Below are positions 1-11,948 of a DNA stretch of 64,000 nucleotides, piece by piece. The stretch covers positions 1,533,501 to 1,597,500 of the forward strand of contig JAEMWC010000058.1 in the NCBI GenBank assembly GCA_016490735.1, written 5' to 3'. Under the pieces are notes generated by a model that was not told the DNA's origin, ran no database searches, and saw nothing but the letters and a program-made list of their open reading frames with translations. The stretch's first letter is position 1; each line of letters starts with the position of its first letter. The stretch is from Pachyseris speciosa. Lineage: Eukaryota; Cnidaria; Anthozoa; Scleractinia; Pachyseridae. A program made the position numbers and the translations under genes.

Positions 1-800
1 GATTCGTGATGACCTCAATGATGCTGTGTGTATTAAATGATAGCAGTGCATTTGTAACGCGCTCGGCGCGAAAATCATCCAAAATTTATGTCAAAAACTT
101 TCGCTCCAGTGACTCTCGCGCGACGCGAATCGCATCGCGCAGGAAACGCGACGTGACAGGCAACTTCCCCAGTTTTGAGCGGCACTGGTCTGTAAGAGAT
201 AAACAATATTACCACATATATAAGTGTGTTTGGAAATCACTCTCGATGGCAACTCTCAACACAGTTTTACGCGCTTTGCTCGTATGTAAACAAATACCGA
301 GGGTAAATAATGGTTATTATTATTATTATTATTATTATACTGTAGGCCTTGTGCGAAACCAAAAACTATTTTCAATTTTTCTTCTGCCTCACACAGTATC
401 CCGAGTAAACGCTCGTCGAGCGTCTTTTTTAACTTTTTTTTTCAAACACATTTATTTACAATACTACTAACACGGCTAACAAGAACGAGCAGTACTCTAA
501 CATTAGTTTACAATACTAAACCTTACTTAAAAAAAGCGACATTGCTTACAATACTATTGTTGTTGTTTATTCCACACAAAATTCCATACAAAGTAATCAT
601 AAGTTGGGCCAAAGCCAGGGACTTAAATGGCTTTTGGTCAGAGACAGACTATTTTGCAAGGAACAGTAGACTAAGCTAGCTAATAAACTAGATAGAAAAG
701 ATGGGTACCTGTAGACCTATAGAAATGCAAAACGGATGACAGTAATCCATGTATAATATCAGAAGTTCAGTATAACATTCACAATGTTGGTAGCTCAGAG
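1..800. other. No host gene seen; LINE UTR-like and low-complexity DNA
   Basis: The open frame at 6-470 is Arg/Tyr-rich and runs through the (TTA)n tract, so it is not convincing. 440-560 has ACAATACTA-type motifs shared with the LINE remnant. Confidence 0.5.
310..339. repeat. (TTA)n microsatellite
   Basis: About nine TTA/TAT units in a row, interrupting an otherwise unremarkable stretch. Confidence 0.9.
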
Positions 801-802
801 AT

Positions 803-1200
803 TTAATTCAGACTGTTGCGTAAAGTCAAAGGGATATCATTCCAAATAGTTGGGGCTTGAGAGCAAATAGGAAATTGATACCTACGCGAGATTTTGTGTA
901 AGTTGAAGCGAGAGCGAGTTAAATAATCATGATACTCACGGTTAAGATGTAGAAATGAAGAAAGAGAGGCGGGCAGAAGGCGATTGAAATATGAGAAAAC
1001 AAAACAAGAGACATGGAATTTATAGAGCAAGTGAAGTGGAAGAATATTAAGCTTGGAAAAGAGAGGCTTAGAATGTGTTCGTGGAGGAGAAAGTGTAATA
1101 ATGCGAGTGGCTTTCTTTTGTAGTATATAAAGTGGTTCGAGGTAAGAATCGAATGTGGACGCCCAAATCAAATTACAGTAATTGATGTACGGTAAAAGAG
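803..1200 (-). pseudogene. Non-LTR retrotransposon, reverse-transcriptase C-terminal fragment
   Basis: The minus-strand frame reads LIWASTFDSYLEPLYILQKK, then RIIT, ILPLHLLYKFHVSCFVF, a YHDYLTR motif and WNDIPLTLR. This is the region after the RT domain in CR1/L2/Jockey-type LINEs. There is no catalytic FADD part, so it is 5'-truncated. Its 3' tail runs toward 440-540, where ACAATACTA-type repeats lie. Confidence 0.7.
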
Positions 1201-1224
1201 AATTATATAAGGTTTTAAGGGTAT

Positions 1225-1365
1225 CCGTAACGCTACTTACAATACTAACTCTACTTGCAATACTAACATAACTTAAAATACTAAAATATTACTTAATTTA
1301 AATACTAACGTCACAATTACACTAAATATTACTTAAAATACTAACGTTACGATTACACCTCAGCA
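1225..1365. repeat. Degenerate TACTAAC/ACTTAAAATACTAA repeats
   Basis: At least six copies of CTTAxAATACTAAC-like motifs in irregular tandem, also scattered at 455-560 around the LINE remnant, so likely LINE UTR sequence. Confidence 0.6.
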
Positions 1366-1872
1366 CGTAATACTATGGAGAGCAGGAAAAAAAGAAACGT
1401 GGTAAAAACCAGCATATTGAACAAAATGCAAAACAATAACAAACAAAAAAACAAGCAGTGGCGTGAGACAATATTTTTGAGTTTCTTGTAATGGTAGAAT
1501 AGAAAGAGGAGTTACCTATACTAATACTAATATCGCTCTTTTTTTCACTACTTTTTCTAGCTTTTGTTTTAGTATTCATACGAATTAAAAGCCGAAAAAT
1601 ATTGTTAAGAAAAGAAAACTATGGCGAGCGGCAAAGAACACGTCTGCTCGCTCCTCATACCTCGACCTAGTCCTCTAATCGAGCGTCTTGTTTAAGTTTT
1701 GAGAAAGTACAGTAATTAAACTTCTTCAACTACGAAACCAACCCTGGAAATAACAGTCCATGGCATGAAACATCCTGAAACAACACTTAAGCCTGCCTTA
1801 AAACACTTTATTTTGAGTTTTGTTCGTAAGGTCCCCATCAGCACTCTGTTTGACGTTTGGTGAATGGCCTAA

Positions 1873-2219
1873 GGCTATGTCTACACTATACCGGATAGCT
1901 CTTGTGCCGGCACGAAAACCATATCGGATAGGGCCTTTGTTCACACTCAAAACGATGATTTCGGCACGACTTTTGCGTCGGAGCGATGCTGGGCCGCTGC
2001 GGTCTTGAAAGTGAATCGTCACATATCGGATAGGTTTTCGTGCCACTTTCTGGAGTAGTGTGAACAAAGAATCGAACCGAAACGGAAATCAACAACGAGG
2101 AGCAAAAATTGGATTCTAGTGGAAAGATAGCGGCGGTTTTGGGCCACTACCGTTCACACCAGGCCGTAGTATTTTTCACAACGGCATAAAATGCTATCCG
2201 GCATAGTGTAGACATAGCC
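1873..2219. mobile_element. MITE with TAA target duplication (Harbinger-like)
   Basis: 347 bases. Termini GGCTATGTCTACACTATACC and its inverted copy share about 27 of 28 bases, and TAA flanks both ends (1870-1872, 2220-2222). The interior repeats short CGGATAGG-type motifs. 3-bp TWA duplications are characteristic of PIF/Harbinger. Confidence 0.85.
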
Positions 2220-2249
2220 TAAGAGTCGAAGAGAGTGTTAATTCGAATC

Positions 2250-2310
2250 ATCATCATCATCATCACCACCACCACCATCCTCATAATTTTCATTATCATT
2301 ATCATTATTA
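2250..2310. repeat. (ATC)n/(CAC)n/(ATTATC)n microsatellite
   Basis: Runs of ATC, then ACC, then CATTAT units directly follow the MITE at 1873-2219. Confidence 0.85.
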
Positions 2311-3192
2311 AAAACTGAACTCAGTACGGACATCAGATTTCCAGCATTTTCATTGGCTCGCCGGAGACAGGCTATCAGCTCATATGGTATATAGGTGTTC
2401 ACTTGAAGTGAACAAAAAGTGCCATATTTTTAAAATAAAAATTCCAAACGATTCGGGATTGGTCCTTCTTAAGTGGAAAAAAACAAGTTAGTTGTATTAT
2501 ATTCGTTAATATATTATCGTTGGTTATTTATCACTTCATATCCAGCTCGTCCTCGTAGAATAATAATTGTTAATTATCATTATCATTACTTTGATTTCTC
2601 GATGAAAATTAACCAGAAAAACCCTGACCTTCCTCAGGAGTTTCTGAAAATACATAATATATTTTATGCAAAAATAAATTTCAATACAAAATTATATCTA
2701 GTGTATATCTGTATAATAAATTTAGCAGACAGGTAAAATTGCTAAAGCTATGACAAGAAGTCCTGCAGGAAACTCTAAGCCATAATCGTAATTAATGACA
2801 TGACTATAAAAAAAGAAATCATGCACACATACTGTGAGCGCTCTCTATGCAACACAACAAGCCCACCACAAGGGTGAGTTTGCAAACGACGATTTATCTC
2901 CACGTTCCTTAAATTTCTCCAGATTAGTGCATCTTTTTTCGCAATGAGCATTATACTCCCCACTTCTTGCGAGCTGCCAGTGGGCTTCAAAGAAAGGTCA
3001 AGGCAACTGCAACGGCTTTACATTCCGGAAAACTGCGCACTTGGATAGGTCGGCGATAATCAACAACGACGCATTCTCTGCAGACGAATCTGTGAAAAAG
3101 AAACTTCAAGAGTTAACTCCCGTGAATAGCGCTGACCGTAGCCGCTTGATAGTTTTCAATTTCAAAGCTTTTGGCCAACGCGCCTCCCTAAG
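2311..3192. other. No feature recognised
   Basis: AT-rich, short ORFs without similarity. Confidence 0.5.
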
Positions 3193-3366
3193 TCTAATTT
3201 GGCAGATTTAGCAAAGACAACGCAACGTCAAATAAGAACGTGAAAGCTCGCGGAAAGGACTGAACGCGACTTACGGTGCTCAATTTGCCGTTCTGCCGTT
3301 TCTGGATCTGCGCGCGCCGTCGTCACTGTCATCGCGTTCAGTCTTTGCTAAATCTGGCAAATTATA
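3193..3366. mobile_element. Short inverted-repeat element, copy 1
   Basis: Termini GGCAGATTTAGCAAAGAC / GTCTTTGCTAAATCTGGC, 174 bases, interior GC-rich with CGCGCGC. A diverged copy in the opposite orientation lies in the promoter region at 38520-38686. Possible TA flanks. Confidence 0.75.
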
Positions 3367-4010
3367 GAATAGCGCCAGAAAAATGGACAGTTGATAGGAA
3401 GTGACGAGGAGGAAGGAGAGCTTGCAGAAGAGTTAATTTTACCAAGACCAGGATGAGAACAGAATAAAAGTAATGAATAAATGGGGTTAGTTTCTAAAGA
3501 AACGCATCTAAACCAGTCTCCCATGACTTAAATCTCCCTCACCATTCCAAACAACACATGTCGATCTAAGGCCTTTCTCTACATCAAAGAACAAAGATTC
3601 ATCTTTGAAATCGGCACCCTTAATCCGGTCCCACGGTATCAACGAACGCTTCTCATTCAATTAATTTATTCCTGTTTTTCACGTTACCACGTCACTACCA
3701 ATAGCGTAGCTCCATCTTCTGTATGTAAACCATACACAACCCACAATTCATCGATTCGTTTCGACGAAGGGCTAAAGCTCGAAACGTCAGCTTTTTAAAT
3801 ATCTTTACGGTAGTTAATTCATATTATCAACTCACACGAACGGTTGACTTTAAACTCCGAGCAACTTCCTGCAGGATTAGGTCCAAAAATAATACAGAAA
3901 GTAACAAATCAATACCTTTGTCGCGGTGGCTTTTATTTGGCCACTTACACCAAAGGCTCTCTCGCGTGTAGACTATAGACTAAAAAATGTTACATCTACG
4001 TCAACCAATA
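3367..4010. other. Probable repeat-derived DNA
   Basis: GGGCTAAAGCTCGAAACGTC at about 3769-3788 is a sequence I recall as common in cnidarian retroelement remnants; otherwise nothing. Confidence 0.3.
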
Positions 4011-4651
4011 CAGTAAACACCCGCATATAAGAACCTATGATTTCGGGGTTCAGACTGATCAAGTTCTTATTTACCAGGTGCTTAGTGAGAATTCAGCCTG
4101 AAAATGTTCTTAAAATGTGTTTCAGAAATACTATACATTATACATTACTAGGGCTTTCATGTTTTGTTACTTAAAAATTACTTTTACTACTTGTTTTATT
4201 ACTTATTTTATTCTGACTTGAAAAATAAATTTCAAATATGGTCCAGCACAGCATGGTGTGAGTTACTGTATGACATTCTTATTCTGGCATCTTTCTTTTT
4301 TTAGTATAAATCTACTAGCGTTCTATCACGAATGCCGTTCTCTGATTGGCTACGCTACTCGCTATCTTTTCTGTGATAGATAGTGAGTAGCGGTTGTCAA
4401 CAAAATGGCGGCCGCTTCTTCGCGTTTTCGAAGTGTCTGCGAGAAGGATTTAGAAGATTTATACTACAACAATTAGATTATTCACTTTCGATATCTATGC
4501 ATAGAAATTTCGAGCTTATAATCTAATTGTTAAATAGAAGAACATGTTTAATTTATCAGGCTGAATTGATGCTTATATACATGGTGCTTTCTCGGCCAAC
4601 TTTCAGACTGATGTTCTTAATTCATTTGTTCTTATATGCGGGTGTTTATTG
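4011..4651. mobile_element. TIR element, CAGTAAACACCCGC type (pogo/Tc1-like)
   Basis: CAGTAAACACCCGCATATAA preceded by TA at the left. GTTCTTATATGCGGGTGTTT at the right is its inverted copy, slightly decayed. 641 bases, no transposase frame. A related solitary end (CAGTAAAATCTCGCATATAA) is at 8786-8810. Confidence 0.65.
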
Positions 4652-4829
4652 CTTTTTGATTTGGAAAATAAGTGACGCAACACAAATTTACACAAATTTT
4701 GCGGAAGGAAAGGAACAGTTCAGGAAGCCATCAAACAAGATTTTTTGTCGCAAAATGTTTGAAAAGCGGCAGGAAGAACGGTATGAATGACTAAAGTTAT
4801 CCCTTATTTCTTCGGAAACAAACCACACG

Positions 4830-5095
4830 GCTTGATAGGCACTGAGCGAGCGCCGGCGAACTTTCCCAAAAGCCCTTTCCTTTTCCTTGCGCCCTCCCTA
4901 CACTCTTACAACACTAAAAAGTGTTTTGGGGCTAAGTTATCCTATACTCCTTCGTCACGGCTTGATAGGTGCTGAGCGACCGCCGGCAACTATATAGCAA
5001 GTTCAGCGAACTTTCCCAAAGGCCGACCCATGACTTACGCCCTCCCTACACTCCTACAATACTAAAAGGTGGTTTTTTGGGCTTTGTTTCGTACT
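4830..5095 (+). repeat. Tandem duplication of a ~105-130 base unit
   Basis: CTTGATAGG...TGAGCGA.CGCCGGC and GCGAACTTTCCCAAA, then CGCCCTCCCTACACTC, ACAA.ACTAAAA and TTTGGGGCT occur twice in the same order (4830-4933 and 4962-5092). Confidence 0.75.
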
Positions 5096-5477
5096 TTAAT
5101 ACATCCTTACTTTGTGTCACGTCAAATTAAACTGCCGAACCTACCTGAATCTGGGAAGACAACTCCTTCCGCTGACAAATCTAAAACAAATTAAAAAAAA
5201 ATTTCAAAGAATTAAAAAAGTAATAATAAACGGAACACAGGCCACCGACACTGTAAATAGCTCTATAAAGTAATTGTTAAATTACGTAATTTTAAGCTTT
5301 AACACTTTTTTTTACTTCAAGATTTTTTTAAAGATTTTTTTTTACTTCAATATCCAATTGCACTGACATTATGCAGCTACACTTTATATTTGCTTATTTT
5401 GATTTATGGAATTTTTATATTAGTGTCCTTACTTAGTGGTTCTACTGCTATATCTTTAATGACACTTAAATAAAGTA

Positions 5478-5526
5478 ATCATCATCATCAACAGCAACAA
5501 CAACAACAACAAAAACAAAAACAAAA
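5478..5526. repeat. (ATC)n(CAA)n microsatellite
   Basis: ATC units followed by CAA and AACAAAAACAAA units. Confidence 0.85.
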
Positions 5527-6399
5527 CGCATGCGTACTGAGTGTTAAGACAAGTTGGACAAGATCAAATACGACTTGCCTAAACACAAAATCTTTCACTG
5601 TTACGTTTTTGAATTCTCAAGCCTTCCCTCGCGTAGAAGAGAAATCCTATGGGAAACTGAAATTTCCCTTGCTTTAATATAGTTATAAAGAGCATGAATT
5701 TCAATTAGTCGGGACGACTGCACTTATTAAAGGCGAGAAAAACAACGACTACAAACAAACAACTGAGGACATAGGTCACACTATGACCCTTAAAGTACAA
5801 CCAGTTTGCTGCGGTGTTAGTTTAAAATGACACGAATAAGTACTCTTACAGATGTCTACTCCACCAAACCCATCAGCCTCTAAAACCAAAAGCCACGAAA
5901 GACAAAGGTTAAATGCAGTCCACGTAAAAATTCACCTTGATCGGGAGATTGGCTCTGGTAGAAATCAACTTGCTGTTGTTTAATGAGTTCAGCAAAATAC
6001 TGGTACAATGAAACAAAAGGTAATTGTGCAGGTTAGTCGGTAGTAACTGTACCAGGCCAATCAAAACAAACTGGACAAATAGTAGTGTTAGTACCAACGA
6101 CGTACCGGTGTAGAGTAGAAAGGCGTAAATACAACCACCAATAGGCTATAAGAATTTGGCCATATTAACAGGGCAGGGTCAAATTTCATGGCTGCTCTCT
6201 TTCAAGGGAGATGAACACAACCAAGAGCCATAATATATGGCCTACGACATAACTCAATTTTACAAACAGAAACAAAGTGCTATACCTACTATCCTCTTCA
6301 AACCAAAGGTCCCCAACTCTCCATTTTTACCTCTTACTTTCAGTAATATAATAAATTCAACAGAATTTTTCGATTGACTCGTCCTACGTTCAAGCCAAT

Positions 6400-6428
6400 G
6401 TTTTGTTTTGTTTTGTTTTGTTTTTGCT
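6400..6428. repeat. (GTTTT)n microsatellite
   Basis: Five GTTTT units. Confidence 0.85.
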
Positions 6429-6660
6429 ATTTTAGAGTACCCCTTGGACTCTCGAAAACACAGCACATAATCAAGGCTAGATTACCCCTACTACAAATGG
6501 AAGTTTTTGAATTCCATCAGTCATCATTGTCAGCGATCATCATCATTACGCTAAACATCTATCTCATCCTGGACTGAGATGAGAAATCGCTTGTCTGTTC
6601 CTCAGAAAGCACAGCTGGTTTAAGTGGCCGTTAAACGAGGTGACTAGACCTTTCCACGGG

Positions 6661-7033
6661 TTTTTCAACTTCTGATTTTGACCAGGTAGCGAAAATCTAT
6701 CGATACTGCCAGGAAAGGCACCTAAAATTTAATAAAATGGCCACGTTCGAGAGTCACATCTTGCAAAATAGCGAAAATATGGTTCTACAAAGTCGGGAAA
6801 TTTTGCAGACGTTTGTATGCTGAGAGCACAAACTTGCCCTATGAGGGAAAGTTTGTGCTCTCAGCATACAAACGTCACACACTCTGTAAAATTTCCCGAC
6901 TTTGCGAAACTATAACTTTGCGACTTCAAAAGATATGACTCCCAAACTTGGGTATTTTACTAATTTTTAGGTGCTCTTTCTAGCAATGTCGACGGATTTT
7001 CGCTACATGGCCCATATAAAAAGTTGAAAAAAT
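6661..7033. mobile_element. Foldback MITE with ~185-base arms
   Basis: The whole element is an inverted repeat: TTTTTCAACTT at the left matches AAGTTGAAAAAA at the right. The centre (CGTTTGTATGCTGAGAGCAC) is nearly perfect around the loop CCTATGAGG. 373 bases in intergenic DNA. Confidence 0.85.
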
Positions 7034-7835
7034 AGGCACCATAGAGGCGCATGTGACTACTGCTTAGAAGGTGAAAAATACGAAAAGTAGAATTGTGTGT
7101 TTCCAGAACTGAATATCCATACCCCCATCATGGAGGGAATTGGAAATTCCGGGGATGGGGGTGGTCAAAGCCCCAGGAAAATATGAAGGGGATGGAGGGT
7201 AGAAGATTAGTATTTTTCAAGCGATTGGCTCGAATGTTCTCAAAAACACAAATAACTATTGGCTTAACGATTTTAAACACAATGGTTAAAAACAGACGAA
7301 GGAAAAGTAATTACATTTTTCTTGAAAGCGCTTTGGATTGGAAGTGCATGAATACGCCAGAAGTGAACACACGAGCGTCTTGCGTTTGGTGATAAACGTA
7401 TTGAGACTATTGAGGATCGAGAAACGAGAATCAAGGACCGAAAAACGACAAACTGAAACACCAGGTTAAATTACCTCTGATACAGACTCGACAAGGTTTT
7501 AGGAAATCATATCATCGAACCGGGAATCTTCAGGAATTTAGAGCAAAAATGCTTTATACGGCTGTTTTCAACGTCGCGCTGCCATGAGCGCGCGCGAGCA
7601 TTGATTTAGAAACACTACAAATGTTACAAATTACCGCCGCTAAGTATTTGCAAAGCTTCCGATTTATTGCACGATTGGAGCAATTTCGATTTCTTTACTA
7701 CAGTATCCAAAACCTTAATGGATAAAAATCTTTAGTTTACTGAAAAAGTGAAAGGAGCCGCGAAGCCTTCCCAGATTATTTTTAGAACAGAATATTGAAT
7801 TAGACTATGTCTAAATCACGGACATCCGGTAGCGC

Positions 7836-8123
7836 ATGTCAAATAGTCAAGAATGTATTTGCTCATGCTCAGATATGTATCAGGGAGGGAGGGACAGTCT
7901 AGCTTTGGCTTTTATGATGGCTGGCTTAAAAGCTGGTTCGTGGTGGACCATCGATCTTGATACGGTTGAAAGCAGTTGTGTTCTTGTAGTTTCGCCACTG
8001 AATGCGCTTATTTCCGACAAAATTGAAAAGTTGAAGGCACTAAATGTTGGCTTGAAGGTTTATAAGCAAGGTAACCAAGACGTAATTCGATCAATTTGTG
8101 AGAATGTGAAATTCTCTTGTTGA
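7836..8123 (+). pseudogene. RecQ-type helicase fragment
   Basis: A 95-codon open frame whose second half contains VLVVSPLNALISDKIEKLKA. This is motif Ia of RecQ DNA helicases (VVSPL.AL..DQ...L), followed by an L..VG.KV strand. Motifs I, II and IV-VI are absent, so it is a short remnant. RecQ-like helicase genes are repeated many times in anthozoan genomes. The motif GGGGACGAGAATG recurs on both sides of the stop (8176-8188 and 8318-8330), a direct repeat about 142 bases apart. Confidence 0.5.
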
Positions 8124-8330
8124 TTTGTGCAAAATAAATCTCACTCGTAACGGTAAGTGCAAACGAGTGGCTCTGGGGACGAGAATGACTGGAAGTGCGC
8201 AGTAATTCATCACTTAATTCTTGGTGCGCATTCAGTTTTTATTAGCCAATGAAAAAAATCGAATTTTTTGGCGCGCCCAGAGCTACTCGTCAACGACATT
8301 TTAAGACGAGCAGCTCTGGGGACGAGAATG

Positions 8331-9363
8331 GTTGGCCGCATTAACGGGTTAGCCACGTTAACGCGGCCGTAATAACAAGGTGGGCGTATGGCAGGGTTCC
8401 ACTGTATTACGTACCTGAACGATTTTAGCATCAGAAAAGTGCACTCGAAGTCTGCTTAGAATTTCAGAGGCGTCCTACGAGAGAGAACGAGAAAGAAATC
8501 AGAAAGACAACATCTTCTTCTTATTATTCTTGCTATGAACGGCTTTTCTTTTGTGGTTAACAGATATTTTGCGATTCAGATATAGTTGTATTTAGGACAT
8601 AAAAACAAAAAAACAAGTGAACAAATGCGAAAGCAATCAGCTCTACTACATGTGCCGTGTGGCGAAAAACACACAAGGGTTCAAGGAAAAACGTTTTAAG
8701 ATGCATATCTAATAACATTTATTTTGCGACTGAGAGAAGATTATGCTTCCCGTGAGAAGATATCTCTCAAGTCAGTTTTGAACTACAGTAAAATCTCGCA
8801 TATAAAAACCTAATTTTTAAGAACCTGTTAGGCTAAGATTTCCATTTAAACCCCATGGAGAACCCGAAACTGCACTATTCTGTAAATTCTGCAATATAAA
8901 GCCTGCATGTGTGTCTGTAAGTCTTACCCGAACTTCTACCGCTTCTTCAAAGTCTGATCGCTGGTTACTGTGAATGCAAAACAAAGAGCTGGTAACTAAA
9001 GCACTTTACACTTATTCAGCGTATCTTGAAAAATAACGATGACATTTATCCACAAACAAAGAATGTTAATTACACTGTTGCGTAATTAGATGTCACCCAG
9101 AGATGTATTTTCAAGAGCTTAATACGTGCGTTTGAAACTTTTTTTTTTTATTTGCGGTTAGCTATGGTCATGGATAACGAGGAGGAAATGGTTGCAACTT
9201 GAAAACGTCAGGCTAACGTTTTCCAAGTTTTGTCATTGTGTCTTGGAAAAATCGTCATAAAATAATACTAAGTTCTTTTCCTTCTAAAAAAATAATTTGA
9301 AATCTTACCTCTTCTTGTTGCACGGGCCGTTCGTGTAATAGAAAAACTAGTTACTCACAAATC
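8331..9363. other. No gene recognised
   Basis: Contains one solitary TIR end at 8786-8810; otherwise AT-rich unique-looking sequence. Confidence 0.4.
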
Positions 9364-9632
9364 AGAGCGGTTTTTAGTTGAGTGTCGCAAAATCAAAACC
9401 AAAGCATCTCTCTTGCCAATCACAACAGACGCAAACAGTGCAATGAAGCAATTACATGTAGCCGGCGCCAAGCGCGGGAAAATGCGCGCGTGCAACGCAC
9501 GATTGGTTTTGATTTTGCTTTTGATTGGTTGAGAAAGCGGCGCGAGTTTTGCCAATCAATCATCGCAGAGCATAGTAATGTAAAACCAAAGCGAAGTCAA
9601 GTTACTTTCGATACTCAAGTGGAAACCGCTCT
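9364..9632. mobile_element. CCAAT-rich MITE, copy A
   Basis: Inverted termini AGAGCGGTTTTTAGTTGAGT / ACTCAAGTGGAAACCGCTCT. The interior has several CCAAT/ATTGG motifs and a GCGGGAAAA (E2F-like) site. 269 bases. One of five family members in this window. Confidence 0.85.
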
Positions 9633-10157
9633 AAACAAAATGACAGTGACGGTGCAATTGACCGCAGTGGCTCTTTAAGTCAGTAACGTTGTACGATTGC
9701 CGCACAGCCTGTACGTGGCGACTCAAACGCTGTTTACACTCGCTTACGCTCGTTCAACGTTCGAGCGAAGCGATGAAAAGCAGTATAATCTGCTGTAAGG
9801 TGTGTCAAGCTTTCAAATTAAAAACTGGATGTAAACGTCGTCGCTAGGGTTGTCGAACTTGCAAGCGAACGCTCTAAAATTTCAAAGAAGCTACACCGAC
9901 CCGGAGTTCGATGTATAAATCTTAATGTCCGTCTGAGTAGAAATCACTGTTCTGACGACTGAACGTAATATACAGATTTAGCCAAGCCTAAAAACGGAGC
10001 TCCACGACGACTGAACGTATTAGTTATGCTGGACGTTTTATAACAACTCGCATCCATGAATGAGGGGCAGCAAAAACCGACCTAACACTGAAACCTGCGT
10101 TTACAAATGACTGCAATCAGCTTTGGGACCAATCTTTCACGGTTTCAGTTTATACAT

Positions 10158-10451
10158 TCAAAGTTCTTCCAGCACGGACTGAATCAACGTGATATCGTAC
10201 CGCAAACGCCAATATTCCCCTACCAGCGATACCGGGAATAAATAATGAGCGATGTCCAGAGAACTTAGTAATGTGCGATGTAGACATGCGTAGTTACCTT
10301 TTACAGCAGCACCATTTGAGACCCCCAAGGCAGTAAACGTAATAGTAAACGTACGACTTGTTCGCCAGCTCCAGGAAAACACTTCAAAGACAATAAAAAA
10401 AGAAAAGAAAATAAGTAACGAGGCCCACACACGTTGATTTTGAACTTTCAT
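10158..10451 (-). CDS. Unassigned 97-residue ORF with N-terminal membrane segment
   Basis: From the ATG at 10451 the frame runs 97 codons to a stop at 10158. Residues 9-28 (VWASLLIFFSFFIVFEVFSW) form a hydrophobic signal-anchor preceded by a basic N terminus, so a secreted or type II membrane protein is possible. A GTAACT donor at 10297 would instead make the first about 51 codons the opening exon of a longer gene. No family is recognised. It lies between a CCAAT-rich MITE (10519-10804) and ordinary repeats, so a chance ORF is not excluded. Confidence 0.35.
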   Translation of the reverse strand: MKVQNQRVWASLLIFFSFFIVFEVFSWSWRTSRTFTITFTALGVSNGAAVKGNYACLHRTLLSSLDIAHYLFPVSLVGEYWRLRYDITLIQSVLEEL

Positions 10452-10518
10452 CTTAAAAACGATCAAGGTTGACTCACAAAGGGAGCTGCTGAACTTGTCT
10501 GATGCGCGGTTCTACCTT

Positions 10519-10804
10519 AGAGCAGTTTTCAATTGAGTGTCGAAAGTAATTATTGGTTTTGCTTTGGTTTTGCATTGTTTCGCTCTGTGATTGGCCAGGA
10601 AAACTCGCGCCACTTTCTCAACCAATGAAAAGCAAAACCAATACCAATCGTGACTTGCACGCGCGTATTTTCCCGCGCTTTACGCCGGCTACATGTAATT
10701 GCTTAGTATTCTGATTGGCTCATTGCACTTGCTTACTTCTGTTGTGATTGGTCAGAGTAATTACTTTGGTTTTGGTTTTACGACACTCAATTGAAAAGCG
10801 CTCT
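10519..10804. mobile_element. CCAAT-rich MITE, copy B
   Basis: 286 bases, the best preserved copy: AGAGCAGTTTTCAATTGAGT at one end and CTCAATTGAAAAGCGCTCT at the other, seven CCAAT/ATTGG motifs, and TTTTCCCGCG. Confidence 0.88.
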
Positions 10805-10858
10805 AAATGCGCTAAGCCATAATGACCGCTCATATTGACTTGTACTGTATATATCTGA

Positions 10859-11047
10859 GGGCCGGGTTGTTACAAAGCCGATTAACCTTAATCCAAGATG
10901 ATATTCTTCAAAATTTTAGATTAAAGGATGTCAATCCTGAGAAGCAAAAAGCACCAAAAGAAACTTTCATCCAAAAGTTAAAAACTGCAACCAAAAGTTT
11001 ACGCTAATCCTGGATTAAGTTAATCGGGCTTTCGAACAACCGGGTCC
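10859..11047. mobile_element. Short MITE, GGGCCGGGTTGTT type
   Basis: GCCGGGTTGTTACAAAGCCG at the left and CGGGCTTTCGAACAACCGGG at the right, each followed by a GATTAA.CTTAATCCA segment. 189 bases. Confidence 0.75.
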
Positions 11048-11432
11048 TGATTGAAAAGAAGCGTTGTCGGTCGTCGGGAGAATAGCACAAACCACAAACG
11101 GTACGACCCAGTGGTTTTCTCAGAAATTTCTGAACTATTCACATATTTGCATTTTAAGAGCGGTTTACTTTCATTGAAGATTAGCATGCCTAAAGCGTGC
11201 TCCAAACACTTGCGTTTATAGGCCGTGTGGCTGCATTTCTTTATGCATGTCGCTTATGAAGAAGTTGCAAAGTACATCCGCTACTGTCCTTTATTTGCCA
11301 ACTTGGCTACTTTCAAACAAAGCGTGGGCAGTATCCATCTGTTTCTCCAAATATTTCGTCCCACGAGCTGGCCGTAGTCCTATGAGGGAACATTTTGGCG
11401 GAATGTAATGCGCACTATTTTAGCTCTCCCAT

Positions 11433-11611
11433 AATACACCATTTTGCTAATGATCAGTTCCTGGTGAATTGTGGGTAGATCCAGTCCTTTGTGGGGGCAA
11501 ACGGTTAAAATTACAATTTAAAATTACGTCCTAAAATGGCCATTTGCCCCCACAAAGGACTGGATCTACCCACAATTCACCAGGAGCTGATCATTAGCAA
11601 AATGGTGTATT
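11433..11611. mobile_element. Near-perfect palindromic MITE with CCAT target duplication
   Basis: 179 bases. The ~69-base arms differ at only one or two positions (AATACACCATTTTGCTAATG outward, TTGCCCCCACAAAGGACTGG inward). CCAT flanks both ends (11429-11432, 11612-11615). Arm identity suggests a young insertion. Confidence 0.88.
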
Positions 11612-11948
11612 CCATGTGGTTGTATCGTTAATGCTTTATACCTTCTTCCGACAACGTTTCTTCAATAGGTTTGTTGAAACCGTTGGGTGAAAATAAAAAA
11701 GAGCAGCAAGGTGCGAAGTTTGGATGTTGCCAACGTTAAATTAAGAAGTACGGAATGACTGAACGGAGGTGAAGAGCACGTACAAATAAGTGGAATTATA
11801 CACCATAGCCGTCTTAGATTTAGTCATTTCCCACAAATAGATGACCACTTTTAACCGTACTACTGTCATTCCCAACTCTATAATTACGCAAGCGGCATCG
11901 AAAAATCGTATCGAGCCAACAGTATTCTCATAAATAAAAGCAAATCAC

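Larger units (their letters stand above)
5100..6660. other. Mostly featureless; one weak exon-like segment
   Basis: On the minus strand 5931-6041 is open and framed by GGTACAG and GTGAAT, encoding LLPTNLHNYLLFHCTSILL. No family is recognised, so it is recorded only as a possibility. Confidence 0.2.

Noticed and set aside
6..470. 154-codon open frame at the left edge
   Set aside because: It includes a poly-Tyr stretch from the (TTA)n microsatellite, has no domain signature and overlaps LINE UTR-like sequence.
11264..11425. Minus-strand open segment reading TKYLEKQMDTAHALFESS before a stop, considered as the last SMCR8 exon
   Set aside because: No acceptor in the required phase and no similarity to the SMCR8 C terminus.
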